Assembly: GCF_012489685.1 (NCBI RefSeq)
Contig: NC_080042.1
Span: forward strand, 2,110,501-2,174,500
DNA: 64,000 nucleotides
Direction: 5' to 3'
DNA from: Lotus japonicus
Lineage: Eukaryota; Streptophyta; Magnoliopsida; Fabales; Fabaceae
Below the pieces are notes generated by a model. That model was not told the origin of the DNA, did no database searches, and worked only from the letters and a program-made list of their open reading frames with translations. Position 1 is the first letter of the stretch; every line of letters starts with the position of its first letter. The position numbers and the translations under genes were made by a program. This document shows, in pieces, positions 11,259-23,384 of this stretch.

Positions 11259-14200
11259 TCAGAAACCTTCAGTAAGTGCAAAAGTTCGACCAGCTAAAGG
11301 GGGTGGTAATGCACACACAGCTTGTTGAATTTCCTGAAAGTAAGTACAACCAGTGTATAGTATCCTGATGAAAAAAAATCACTACAGAAAAATGATATTC
11401 TAGAAGCTAATAACAACTCAGCAAGCATCAAACAATGGTTTAATTTTGTATTTATTTAAAACATGGAAGGCTGGTTATCTGTATCAAACAGAAGGGAACT
11501 TCCCATGAGTAAAGATGGGAAGCTATGTCAATCTTCTCCAGGATCCCACACACAAAGACCAAGGTTTTGGGAGGGAGATGTATCATTTTCGGGAGTCAAA
11601 TTAATGTCATACCTCTACTGTGTAACGCGCAGAAAAGTGAATCAAAAGGATTGCTCTGTTCTGCAACCTATCAGCATAACTTATAATCTGGAGAACATCA
11701 ATTGGAAATAGAAAAAATAAACAAGTAGATAGGAATAAAATGAAAAAACCACTGAGATTACTTTGAACTTCGTATACTTTTTATTGAAGCAGGTAGCTTA
11801 CCTCAGAAAGGTGAGTGTGTCCATAATCTTTGGCATGTTCCACGGTAATTGAATTGTTAACAAATGTGCACTAGATTCAAAGCAGGAAAAAAATTGTTTG
11901 TAAAGACAACACCAACCATCAATATAAATCAAAAACAAGGAAAAACTAGAAATCAGTTCATTGAGGGTTCAATACTGCAATCCTATAGATAACTAAATGA
12001 GGGGATTTCCTGTATATAATGGTGAACATAGTTATTCCCCGAAATCAGAATAACTAAACAAAAAAAAAAGAAATGAAAAACAATTATCTAGGAACCATGA
12101 ATTGATATCTTGAACTCGAAAGTGCTCTATTATACCAAGATGTACTAGATCCAGAGCAGAATGTGCCTATATATCATTGATGTGGATATTTAAAATGAAC
12201 ATTTAACGTAAATAGAAGACGTATTTTTTGTGTGAGGAAGGATTATTTAAATATAGACTAGCTAAGCACATAAGTTGGTTATGAATAATTCATGTCTTCA
12301 AAAGAATTGGACAAAGTAGTTCACCTCCAATACAAGAACTTTAGCCCGCAAGGCATCAGTGTTCTTTTCATCAACTATGAATTCTGACGTGGTGTCTCCA
12401 GTGAAAGCAATCTCTGGTTCTGTCAAAGTGTATGTTATCTGCCAACAAAACAGTGTTGAGCAGTTTAACAAAAATTAAAGATATAGAAGAACTAATCCGA
12501 AACAAAATTTCTTAAGAACAATAATTAATTAAATAATTACGATTGTACAAAAAGCTCAATTTTAATTTTTTTAGCATATTAGAAGAAGAAATAGTCAGCA
12601 GAATAAACTTCATAACTTCATTTGCTTGTGTACAGCAAGTAGGGGGTCCTCAATGGACACCTATGGTTTAACAGTCTACATTGCTCAGGCCAGCATGTTT
12701 ACCAAATAAATTGGTTGAAGACTTTATTAACAGGCTATTTAGAGAAAAATGTCAAACCTTAGGCAATTTAAAAAGCGTATTACACTTAAATATAAATAAA
12801 ACAATATTTTTATTTATTCTCTTATTATTATATTAATTTTTTAAAATATTCATAAATAATTATTATTGTATAAATATACAAACTAGCTTATGTAAAGATT
12901 TGAACTACTTAAATATAAGTTGGCGACTGAGAAAATAAGGAATAATTGGAGGCTCAATTGATATAAAAAGGGAGACTATTCTCAATGAAAGAGGGGAAAC
13001 CAAAGTAGTTTTAAAGAGGATTGGAGCATAAAATCAAAAAATTAAGAAATAATAACGAAGAGGATAAAGTAAATAGGCAAAGGCTTTCATTGTGATAATT
13101 TACATCAAAGGTACGTTCATACTTATATGTGATTTTGTTGAGTGTTAATTCAGTATCTAGCTTTCTATAGTTAGTTAGTTAGTGTTGGTTGTATTCAGTT
13201 AGCAGTCAGTTGGGGTTTTGTTTCTGACTATGTTTAAGTCATGCTGTTGTGAGAATGAATCTGTTTCCCTATTCTCTGAGTTCTCTCTAGGATACAGTGA
13301 GTGTAAGAGAGAGAGAGAGAGAGAGATAGATAGAGAGAGAGAGAGAGAGAATCACCAAGATTCTGGTGATTGATCAAGCAAGTGCTGCTTGATCGAACAG
13401 ATTCTTATTTCTTTTATGCTCCATATGATGTTTGTTCTTCCACTTGTGTGCCTTGAATTTTGAGTGTTAGTAAAATTGTTAAATTTGGAACCCACAATCT
13501 AGCCTCATTCTCTCTCTACTCTTGAATTTGCATTCCTTAGTTTTCTATTGTTTTAGCACTAGAAACAAAAACTAAAATTGCAAAGAAATATCTATTAAAT
13601 GATAAAATATTAAAAACTTTTCTTTATCTGAATTTAAATTTCTAGGATGGGATAGGCTATTAAAAATAATATAAAAGGAAATTTTGTTAGCTAAATTTGA
13701 TTTGAATTTGAATTTTTAAGATTAGTTGATCAGAAAACTAAAAGTTAAAAATTAAAATCAACCCACCCTAAACTAAATGGAAAGCTCCCAACAAATGCTA
13801 AAACTAGTGAACACATACCAGCTGCGTATTGGTCAAATAGTTGATAATACATTAGTTAAGACTGACCTCCACACCAGATGACTTCAAATTCTTAATTTCG
13901 TTTCCAGAAAGACCGATATATTCTGGTTTAAGTTTCTGTCTTACAGAGTAAAGTATATAACCCTGCCAAAACATGCAGAGCAGTAAGGCCTCATGTGGGA
14001 ATGCTTTAGCTGTCATGATAAGGAAGCTGCTGAAGGTCATTTGAACTTTGTTTAGTGAAAATGTGATATAACATACGGTGAATAGCACATTATTGAAAAG
14101 GTATTTGACAATATATGTAAAACTGCTTTACATATTTGAATCACAAAACTAAAGGTTTGGTATAATAAATAAAGGTTTAAACTTTGAGAGGCTAATGTAA

Positions 14201-15161
14201 AAATTTAAAACAAAACAAAGGTCCTTTATAATTTTTGAGAGCCATAAAAGTTTCAAAAACCATTTCCTATGTGCTGCTCAAATGGCCTTCAGACTATTTA
14301 AAAAACTCAAAATGTGACATTTGTTAAACTGGGCGCAAATCTGTACTAATATTCGATAGCTTAAGACTCGAAAGAAATATATGTTCCGGGCTGATTACCT
14401 GGCTGGGTATTACATGGTAAGTCCGAAAAGCTTTTACTTTAAGATCCTTTCGCAAATAAAATTCTTCTCCTGCCGTAGGCCATGAAATAAAAGTGCACAT
14501 GAGTGGAAAAACTCATTTAAATGTAATTGCAGCATTTTGATGGAGACCAACAATTACCTACATCCAAGCCAATCAAGTTGTGTTTAAGCTCTGATTGGTC
14601 CATTTTCCTGTGAACCTCAAATAGTTTCTCTACATCCTCTTTTACTGAAATCGGTACAATAATTGTTGGGGGCTTCATACGGTACAAACCACGTGTGGCA
14701 ACATACATTGGCAGTCCTCCCTGTCAAAAGTAAACATATGTCCTCGAGGTCAACAACAAATAAATTCAGCCATACTTTCATGAGATAAAGGCCCACATAA
14801 AACGTATTAATTGAAACGGGGGCACAAAGGATGACTGATATAACAATATTACAATACATGTGAATCAAAACTACAAAAACTGAATCTTGCCCGGGCATTT
14901 GCAAGAATGGAAGAAACTAACAATGTGATCCATGTGGGCATGTGAGATCAAAAGAAAGTCTTGGGAAACAGCACGAGGTGGGCAGCGACCAATGTCGAAG
15001 GCTACTTTAAGTGTGGGAAAAATTACGCATGTTTCATGGCCTCCAATGGACAAACCCCCAACAGGGTATCCTTCAATGTTCAGATCTTTTGCTTTCTTTG
15101 AAGAAGAGTGTGAGCCTCGTATTTCTCTGGCTGAATTTGACTCGTCAGTTCCAGGCTCCAT
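11259..15161 (-). CDS. TRZ1: tRNase Z, short form (tRNA 3'-end endonuclease), TRZ1-type, 8 coding exons
   Basis: Removes the 3' trailer of pre-tRNAs to allow CCA addition. Coding exons, 5' to 3': 15161-14922, 14720-14558, 14469-14399, 13962-13867, 12438-12325, 11870-11802, 11687-11613, 11333-11259. All junctions are GT-AG and the joined frame is open for 300 codons, the usual short-form length. Metallo-beta-lactamase motifs are present: SHAHMDHI (H74, H76, D78, H79), HVIPS (H153), FTGDTTSE (D205), GHTH (H246, H248) and HFSARY (H268). The start MEPGTD was chosen because the upstream reading continues into a CAG acceptor, pointing to a 5' UTR intron. No transit peptide is visible, and the closest family member known to me is Arabidopsis TRZ1 (nucleo-cytosolic) rather than chloroplast TRZ2. 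All catalytic residues are intact, so it is likely functional. Confidence 0.93.
13306..13350. repeat. (GA)n microsatellite in TRZ1 intron 4
   Basis: About 45 bases of GA repeat interrupted by GATAGATA. It lies in the intron between coding exons 4 and 5. The flanking roughly 350 bases (13130-13480) look unlike the rest of the intron and may be an old insertion, but I could not define its ends. Confidence 0.85.
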
Positions 15162-16483
15162 GATCAGTAACTGAAGATAGAATGAAATGGTAAAGAAGGG
15201 GAAAAACATATGCTTAAAACCAAAGATCAATCCATAACATTAGAAGAAAAGAGTGAAGATGTCAATCAGAAGACTCATATATCATATGTTAGAGCTTAGA
15301 ACCATTATTACACTAATGCTTAAAAGAAGAGTAAGAAAATAAGTAATAGTCTAATCTAAGACTAAATTTGAAATACAAAAAAGCAAATAATTAACAAAAT
15401 GTAAATGAAAAGTTTGCACCATCCTTTAACCTTGTAACTTGCACAACCATTGTATTCTTACTTTCGACAGATGGAAAATTACTAACAAATATTGAGGTTC
15501 GGTTGTGTAACGTCCATTGTTTGTCCTTAATGGAAGCAAACAAAACAAAGTTCCGAACATACATAGTTGTTTCTATTAGACAAGCAAAATGCAGCTGAAG
15601 TAGTTAGTTGTAAGAAGTCAATTAGTAGTCTATTCATTGTTTACTGCCCTAAGGGGATGGGGAATTTAAAGATATCAGAGAATTTGCAATGCAGGGGAAT
15701 TCAAATGAGGCAGTTCAATTTCCTTCGATTGGATATTAAATTAAGCATTGGGTATATTTCATTGTAAATCATTGATACTACTAACAAAACTAATTGAGCA
15801 TATGATCAAACAGTATGTGGGCATATGATAAAACGCAAAAGCAGAGAAATTAAAGGACTAAATTCATTTAACTTTTAACAAAATCTTAAACAACGGAAAC
15901 CAATGAAGTAATTGTATGCTGTGTATTTCAAACAAGATATGCATATGGGACCTCAAAAGGAAGAAAGAAAAGATACATGGCATGCAAATAAGCATGGTAG
16001 TCGAGAAGAAGAAGAAGAAGTTACTCTGTAAGAAAGACGCAGAAACAATGAAGGAGAGTTGGGTGTCGGCTATAGAGGAAAAGGTGCAGGGTCCTGGAAA
16101 GTTATGAAAATAAACTCACTGTTACTGGGTATAGTTTTTCCCTAGTTATGTTATTGTTTGGGCTTAGAAGAAAATGAAGAGGAGAAACGGACAAGAGGAC
16201 ATGAGAGTGATTAAAATACAATTGAGGGATTAGAACTAATGCAAAAAATAAATGTGGTCATCATGTTTTTGATTCAAATGAAAAAAAAATTATACGGATA
16301 AATTTAGATTTGACCTTTATTTTTATTTTATAAGACTAAAAATATATTTAAGTCATTTAATTTAATTAATAAATGGATTAACTCTTTGATTTATTTGTTT
16401 TAATTACCGAATCGAGTTATCATTGTCTTCTTTACAAAAGTATAGAAATGAGAGGAAAATTAGCATATGATTGTCAGATATTA
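15162..16483 (-). promoter_or_regulatory. Upstream region of TRZ1 with probable 5' UTR intron
   Basis: Immediately upstream of the TRZ1 start, TTCTATCTTCAG forms a good 3' splice site 10 bases before the ATG. The transcript leader probably starts in an exon somewhere within the next kilobase. No coding gene is seen. The interval ends at the 3' terminus of Helitron B, so the promoter is confined to about 1.3 kb or includes Helitron sequence. Confidence 0.4.
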
Positions 16484-16552
16484 CTAGCTTTTTTACCCCG
16501 TGCGTTGCACGGCGAATATTGATCTCATTATTTAAGCACGATTAATGAATTA

Positions 16553-16786
16553 GGCTTAATAGCTCTTTTAGTCCCTCACTTATCACAATTTTTCACTTTT
16601 GGTCCCTTTAGGAATAAATTAGCAAAATTAGTCCCTCATATTTACACACTTTTGCAGTTTTCGTCTAAATAGGGATCATTTTTGCAAACAAATAAGCAAT
16701 GTGGAGGACCAAAAGTGCTAATTTTTTTATTAGGGACAAAAAGTGCAAAACTGTGATAAGTTAGGGACCAAAAAAGCTATTAAGCC
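16553..16786. mobile_element. MITE with about 55-bp TIRs, nested in Helitron B
   Basis: The left end starts GGCTTAATAGCTCTTTTAG and the right end, in reverse complement, GGCTTAATAGCTTTTTTGG. Similarity continues through CACTTATCACA and TTTTGGTCCC. At 234 bp it is non-coding. Flanks ATGAATTA and TTGAATTA suggest a slightly diverged target duplication. It probably belongs to a Mutator-type MITE group. Confidence 0.8.
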
Positions 16787-17132
16787 TTGAATTAAGATAT
16801 GAAAAATTGAAAAATGAGCATTCAACCAAACAAAATCACAATGAGTATTACACAACTTGCAAAATTTGACAAAAACTTTATATACATTTAATCCTAAATA
16901 TTTTTAAAATTATAAAAAATATACTTAAATTAGATTAAAAATTGTTCCCAAGAGTTAGCAATAGTGGTAAAAGCTAGGAGCCATAAGGGAAGGATGGGAA
17001 TGAAGAGTTAGCAAAAATTATTAGTTTTTACATGAACTATTTCTTGTGTAGAATGTTTTTCCTCGTCGAACTTTTTTACCATGTAATCTAATCATAAGTA
17101 TATAGTACTCATTTAAGAAAAATGTTTTAAAA

Positions 17133-18432
17133 TTTGACTGAAAATTTGGCCTCAACTACTATTATTTAGTACTCATTTTAAATTTCAAACTCAAATCTCA
17201 ATTTTTTTTAACAATTTTTAAAAAAGGAAATTCATTAACTTAAATTGAATATTGACTCATTAATCAATGAGATCATTCTATAAATTATATTTATTTCTTA
17301 AAAAATTAAAAGAAACCTAATTAATTATTATGAATGAATTTACAAATGATTTAGGGTGGAAAGAAAAGCGTATTCTGTGTCTGAGCAAAATAATTTAAAA
17401 TCCGAATGAAAAATTGGATCAAATTACTTTTATTTAGTACCCATTTTAAATTTCAAACTCAAATCGCAAAATTATTTTTTACAATTTTAAAAATAATAAA
17501 TTAATTAAATAAAATTAAATATTCGCTCCTTAATCTATGAGATCATTCCATTATTTACCTTTTTCCTAAAAAAGGTAAAAGAAACCCCAATAATTATTAT
17601 GAAAGGAAAAATCAAAATCTACTCATTAAAACGGAACTGACTCTTTTTTTCATCATTCCACTCTGAAATTTCATTTTGCCCAATTAGAATGTTTTTTTTT
17701 ATAAATTGATTATTCATTTCCTTTTTACTTAAAAAACGGATTTGCCTTATTTATACTCATAACTAACTAAATCTGATTTTGCTTAAGAAAGTTGATTATG
17801 TACTGCACTCATTAAATTCAATATTTATTTTCTTTTTTCATTAAAACTAAAGGATTAAGCGTTTAAATTTTTTTTAATATCACACCATAAATTTTGACGC
17901 AAGTACTATTATTCACAACCAATTTTCAATTTCAAATTTCAAACTCAAATTTCAATATTAAATTGAATATCCACACCATAATCTATGGAATTATTCTAAA
18001 TTTTATATTTATTACATAAAAAAGTTAAAGAAACTCCATTAATTATTATTAAAGGAGAAATCAAATTTATTCACTAAAACAGAATTGACATTTTTTAATT
18101 TATTTTACCTTGAAATTAAATGTATGCCAATCAAAATGATTTTTTTAAAATTTATTATTCATTTCCTTTTCATTAAATAAACGGATTTCTCTTATTTATA
18201 TTGATCACAAACTAAATCTGATTTTGCATAAGAAAGTTAATATCTACCCATTATATTTATTATTGATTTGCTTATTTTGTTAAAAAAAAGTATCAAGTGT
18301 TTTAAAATCTGACTGAAAATTAGGCTCCAATTACTATTATTTAGTACTCAATTAAAATTTCAAACTCAAACCTCAATTTTTGTTTACATTTAATAAAAAA
18401 AGAACTCCATTAACTTAAATATAATATTATGA
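17133..18432. repeat. Degenerate tandem repeats in Helitron B (about 450-bp higher period)
   Basis: A segment containing TTTCAAACTCAAAT and, further on, GAGATCATTC and AAAGAAAC recurs near 17133, 17402, 17892 and 18313 with variable loss. Successive full units (17402 and 17892; 17606 and 18056) are about 450-490 bases apart. Very AT-rich and non-coding. Confidence 0.7.
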
Positions 18433-19709
18433 CCTAAAAAATTCTATATGACCTAAAAAATATAATATTCACACCATAATATAAACGCAAAACAATAAAT
18501 AACTCAAAGTGCACAAATAAATAAATAAATTACAACATAAAACAACAATCTTTGCTAAGTTGGAAGAAGATGCATCAGCCTTTAATCTAGAAGTAGTTGT
18601 CATGAACGGATCTGAACTATCCTGAAATAAGAGTAAAAATTGAAATTCACAATACATAACTATCTATAGTGATAGCATGTGCATATATAATAGTATTTAA
18701 TTTTATTTTAACTTACATCACTTAATACTAATTAAGTAATTATGTAAGCCGCAACTGTTCAACTCTGTCATCATCAACCAAAATCTGTGAACACCAAAAG
18801 AAAAAGAGTATAACCAAATTGTAACATGCTAAACATTAAATCAAGCAGCAAGGTCAGTAGATGAAGATTCATGCCTAAAATATAAAGATGTATATGTTTC
18901 CTGAGTTATATGTTTCAATATGCTTTGCTCAAAATAAATGTGAATCAAAAAATTCATAAGGCTTACCTCTCCTTCCTCGTATCTCTTCTTTGGTTTTTAA
19001 TAGTAGAACAAAACTCAACCAAGCCACTCTGGAAAAACAAACAAAAAAATTCAGCAAAATCTAACAGAAAGTAGGAAGAGGGCAAAAACCTCACTTGTTG
19101 TATTCACTCTTGAAGAATCTTTCATATAAGCTCACCATCCCCAATTCCAATTCGCAATAAAAGTCCCATGGTGATGAGGCCTATGAAATTACAGAAGGAA
19201 AAGTAAAAAAAGCATCACTCCAATCAAAATCATTTCAATAAATCACACACGTTGCAGATCATTTCATAATGTTCATAGAAATGTAACTATACCCTTATGA
19301 TATGGCAAGAAACTGGTTGAATCAGAAGCAATACCTGAACTTTTTTTGCTTTTTCAACATTTGCTTCTCAATTTCCCAGTCATCACAACAATAGTTATTT
19401 CAAAGCTCTTAGATGATGGTTAAATAATGGAATGATAGAGGAGAAGAATTACATAAGAGAGTTTATATAGATGAAAACAATTAGGGTTTATGTTGTTTGC
19501 ACGTGAAAAAAGGAAGGAGAATATTGTTCCAAAAAGAATATTCAAAATTTGAATTTATAGGTTGTCAAAATTTTAAAATTTGAATCTTGATTTCAAAAAC
19601 GTACTTTTTGAAAGGTTACCAAAATCAGTTTTAATCACATAAAAAAAAAAAAAGCAAAATACGTATAACAAAAGTGAGAAAGTTTTTGTTTTTAAGCCTC
19701 ATGTATGAA

Positions 19710-19975
19710 TAAGAATATTAAACATCTATTAATGTGATTTTGAATGATTATTCCATAGGTAGTCAATGATGGGTGATGACTTTTGTTACAGCATTAATGG
19801 AGAGTTTAAAAAAAATTAAACAACAATTAATAGTATTTTGAATGACTATTCCATAAGTAGTTAATGATGGGTGATGACTTTTGATTCATCATAAATGGAC
19901 AGTTAAAAAAATTAATCAACAATTAATGAGATTTTTTATGATTATTCAATAGATTGTCAATGATGAGCCACAAAA
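19710..19975. repeat. Three tandem copies of about 100 bp near the 5' end of Helitron B
   Basis: The words ATGATTATTCCATAGGTAGT, CAATGATGGGTGATGACTTTT and ATTAATGGAGAGTT recur three times with small changes, close to the Helitron 5' terminus. Subterminal repeats like these are a plausible protein-binding or length-variation feature; no function is shown by the sequence. Confidence 0.75.
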
Positions 19976-20209
19976 CCAAAATTAAGGAGAAATTGTCTCA
20001 CCATAAATTTGTCAGAATGATTTAGAGCTTGACACTTGTCAGCTAATGAGGGAGGGTGAATAAGAGTGAACCTGGGAGTGCCAACTCATCTAAGTGGGTC
20101 TCACAGAGTTCTTCTTTTCTATAGTATATAGATTTAAAGACAAGTCCTTAAAAATTTATCAGATAGTGATTCACGATTTAAGATTTTGTGTGTTTGTAGT
20201 TTTTAATTT

Positions 20210-20589
20210 TTTTTTTTCGAGAGCAAAAAGGGTTTTATTCAATAATAGCCAAAAGAAGGTACATCCCAGCGGGAAAGGAAAAGCAAAAGAAAACACAAAA
20301 CCACCCAAAGAACAAAAAACACACACCCAAAGGAGACAACGCAGAAAAACCTAACGCATGTAAGGAAAATTTTCTTTAAGATCCTCTGCCAACCCACGAA
20401 TGGCATCTACATCGCTACCTGGAAAGGACATGCCGACAGACTTTGCCAAAAACCAAGCCTTCTTTGCCCGAGTGAAATACGGGCCGGAAGGAGTGGGGGG
20501 ACTGGACGACTGCGGCTCATCGACAAGATCAACACTCTCTGATTTACGAGGACGGCCCCGAGGTCGACGAGAGCCCTCCAAACTATTAA
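20210..20589 (-). mobile_element. 5'-truncated LINE (3' end only)
   Basis: On the minus strand it ends in a poly(A) run after TTTTTGCTCTCG and is flanked by TTTTTAATTT at 20200-20209 and 20590-20599, a 10-bp target duplication. A 76-codon tail of an ORF (20581-20351) carries an AT-hook-like GRPRK motif near its N terminus and no catalytic domain. The architecture is that of a dead-on-arrival LINE copy. Confidence 0.75.
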
Positions 20590-20599
20590 TTTTTAATTT

Positions 20600-21126
20600 G
20601 GCTAAAAAGCACTTTTGGCCCCTGATGTTTCAAGTTTGTGCAAATTCTGCCCCTACTCTATTTTTGTCGATGTTTCTAACCCTTATGTTTTCAAACAGTG
20701 CACCGTCTACCTCTCCATCAGTTAAACGTTAAAAAACTAACGGAATGAGCTGATGTGGCTTTTTTTTATATATTTTTTGGAACTGCCACGTGGAAATTAC
20801 AAGTGAAATTGAGAAAAGGGCAAGAGAGATTCAAACTCAAGACCTGTAAGTAGCAAAACATGCATTTATCCAGTTCAATTGCATGCATAATTGATATATA
20901 CATCAAGCAAATTTAATTTATATCATTTCCTTGATCATCATCAACTTCATATACTCTTCTTCATCTCTCCAATCCACTCAGGAACCTCTCCTGGGAAAGC
21001 CTGACTAACGGAGGGGTAGACAGTGCACTGTTTCAAAACATGAGGGGTAGAAACGTCGACAAAAATAGAGTAGGGGCAGAATTTGCACAAACTTGAAACA
21101 TCAGGGGCAAAAAATGTTTTTTAGCC
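20600..21126. mobile_element. Long-TIR foldback element, Mutator-type MITE
   Basis: More than 110 bases at each end are inverted copies. The left starts GGCTAAAAAGCACTTTTGGC and the right, in reverse complement, GGCTAAAAAACATTTTTTGC; both then share TGATGTTTCAAGTTTGTGCA and on to the GTGCACYGTCTACC region. The 9-bp duplication TTTTAATTT flanks it at 20591-20599 and 21127-21135, as expected for Mutator superfamily insertion. Non-coding. A transcript would form a long hairpin. Confidence 0.9.
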
Positions 21127-21332
21127 TTTTAATTTCTATTCACCTCACTCCAACTTTTGCAGAGATTCAAAATAGTAGGGCTGGATATTGGTTGGGTTGG
21201 AAGGATCCGAACCAATTAAAACCGTTTGGCTTGAGTTTTGAGAATTTTCGCTTTTGGAATGAACGAACTCAACCCAATGATGTTCGGGTTGATTCGATCG
21301 CTATATTAAAATATTAATAAATCTAGGATATT

Positions 21333-22868
21333 TGATAGCAAATCCGCAAGTGTACGAATTGATCGAAGTAATACAAAGATATCGAACCACAAAGACAGTT
21401 GTTTATCAATTTCTTCTACGAGTTTAGTGTTCAGAATGTGAAAAAGAAAGCAATATAAGTTTGAAGTTTTGTTGTGTTTAACACACTTGTGATGAAAAGA
21501 AAGAATTGTAATTCAGATAAAGAAATACCCTGGGTAAAGTTTCACTTAGTCCAATTATGTTTCTTACAACCAAATTCTTTTATGATTTTTAGAACTCCTT
21601 TTATGGTGATGTAGCTTTTAACTTCACTTGTTAATACCTTAATCAAGCAAATCATTCAATCTCAGGTTGCTAAGCCTAATAACTTAGTACCAAGTCAATT
21701 CAATTGAAGAATTATTGTTCTATGTTCAGGCCAACACAATAAGTTCTCACCCTTATACCTAAGTGGTAGTAAACAAATCAATCTAATCCCAGGTCTCTTA
21801 ATCCTTACAAACTACCGTTGTGCAAGAAGAAAGTTAAACACTTTCATGCATTGAAGAGAGTATTGAAATAGAGAAAAGATTCATAGAAAGGAAACTTTAT
21901 TCATATAAGAATCTCAGAAGTTCAAACCATAATCATAACTAAGGTTTACTTCACTCAAAGTACAAAGGAAGACCAGTCAATCATGGCTAGGGAATTCATA
22001 ATGCAAATTAAAAGAACAAAAACCTGGAATAAGAGTGTCAAAAAGCCTCCCACAAGCTCCAAGAAACTAAAGTTGTAAGTTTTGTTCCCAAAATTACAAG
22101 ATACCTAAAAGAAATAACAAAACCTTATTTATAGAGTTTCCAGGGGCCACCCACGCATGTGTTTGGCCTCCTCCACACGTATGTGTGGGCGAAACGTCGA
22201 AACGCAACATCAAGTCAGTCCACGGCGCATGTGCGTCACCAAGTGGCGCACATATGTGGCCATCAAGTTTGGTCACCACGCAAGTGCGTGGCCTAGTGGG
22301 GCACCACGCATGTGCGTGACCTAGAGGGGCACATGCGTAGCTTTCAGGTTTTTCCTCCTTTCTTCGAACAGTACTGCCACACATGTGTGTGGCATACATG
22401 GCGCACATGCGTGGCTCATTTGATTTTTCTGCTATTTTGTAACTTTCATTTCTCCTATCATCAAGACTCATTACTTGGCCTTCTACCATCATCATTAGCC
22501 ATCAAAATTCTATCAAACCTGAAAAAAATCTCAAGAACCCATCAAAACAATAATGTAACTCATGAGAACATGCATTCAATCACAATTATTCAGCTTTCTT
22601 CCAATCAATTCATCAAATGAAACTCCCAATATGCAATCAACACTCATGAATTCAAAAGACTTCAGCTGAAACCTGACCCTGGAAATTACTTTCTAACTGA
22701 AACTAATAAAAAGACCAAATAAGTAGATTAAAAACACCTAAACTAATGTAGATGCAATTATGAACTAAAAAGGGACTCAACTTGACTTAAAACTCAATAA
22801 AGGACTCAAAAAGGAAAAGAAAAAAACTAGAAGGACTCGACAAACATAGAATAAACCCCGGGTCATCA
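21333..22868. mobile_element. Solo LTR, 1536 bp, of an unassigned retrotransposon
   Basis: It starts TGATAGCAAATCCGC, ends GGGTCATCA, and is flanked by the exact 5-bp duplication ATATT (21328-21332 and 22869-22873). No internal domain remains, so unequal recombination between two LTRs is likely. The LTR contains a cluster of CACGCATGTGCGTG-like palindromes. The open frame on the minus strand at 22495-22094 is a by-product of that cluster. Probably a Ty3/gypsy-type LTR by size, but that is a guess. Confidence 0.88.
22140..22420. repeat. Cluster of palindromic CACGCATGTGCGTG-like units in the solo LTR
   Basis: At least eight variants of a core ACGCA(T/C/A)GTGCGT, each near-palindromic and often followed by GGCC or GGC, occur in 280 bases. 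Examples lie near 22151, 22178, 22205, 22250, 22280, 22305, 22378 and 22405. The region is far more GC-rich than the rest of the LTR and may be regulatory. Confidence 0.8.
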
Positions 22869-23384
22869 ATATTGAAAAAAGTATTCAGGAATCGGAAAAA
22901 AAATCAGAAAAAATTGGTAAATCTTTTATGGTACCAAATAGTATAAAACAGACACAAAAAATTGTACTAACTAGCATGAAATAGTACCAAAAAAATGACA
23001 AATAGCCAAATACCATACAAAACAAGTATCACAATGGGAGTGAGGGGCATCGTTGTAGGACTTGGAGAAGAAGGAAGATCGTAACTAAAGAAAGAGTAAT
23101 TAAATAAAGTGAAAAGTGAAACTGTGAAATAAAATTAGAGTTTCGAATTTTACATGTTGGTTAGGTAAACTTATTAAATAATATATTATTATTATTATAT
23201 ATTTTGATTTAAAGTTGGATTGGGTGAATTGTTATTAAAATTGATATTCGATCTGAAGCTAATCTGATCGTAATAAAATCCATTTGATGAGCCTTTTTAC
23301 CCAAACCAACCCGCATTTTTTTTCCATTGGATCAGATTAAATTGGACGGGTTCATTGGATTTACCTAACCCATGTGCACCCCTA

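Larger units (their letters stand above)
16484..20132 (-). mobile_element. Helitron B, non-autonomous
   Basis: On the minus strand it begins A|TCTATATACTATAG at 20132 and ends CTAG|T at 16484. The hairpin CCGTGC-AAC-GCACGG lies 12 bases before the 3' end (16516-16499). No Rep/helicase is encoded. It contains a MITE, a large tandem-repeat block, a second short repeat block and splice-like segments (such as 18623-18540) that could be captured exon sequence but match nothing I know. The first 28 bases are nearly the same as those of Helitron C, so both belong to one family. Confidence 0.85.
21176..23384. mobile_element. hAT-like non-autonomous element containing a nested solo LTR
   Basis: The outer ends are TAGGGCTGGATATTGG and, in reverse complement from the right, TAGGGGTGCACATGGG. 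The 8-bp flanks CAAAATAG (21168-21175) and CAAAATAC (23385-23392) match at 7 of 8 positions, which fits hAT. Without the nested LTR the element is about 670 bp. No transposase. Subterminal sequence is rich in TTGGGTT and GGTTGGGT words on both sides. Confidence 0.75.

Noticed and set aside
10534..11711. Several short frames on both strands around the TRZ1 3' end
   Set aside because: They overlap TRZ1 terminal exons and 3' flank in other frames and have no independent support.
13130..13480. Possible solo LTR around the GA microsatellite in TRZ1 intron 4
   Set aside because: Begins TGTTGAGTG-like, but no convincing end or target duplication could be found.
22094..22495. 133-codon frame rich in His and Cys
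   Set aside because: Created by the palindromic CACGCATGTGCG repeats of the solo LTR.
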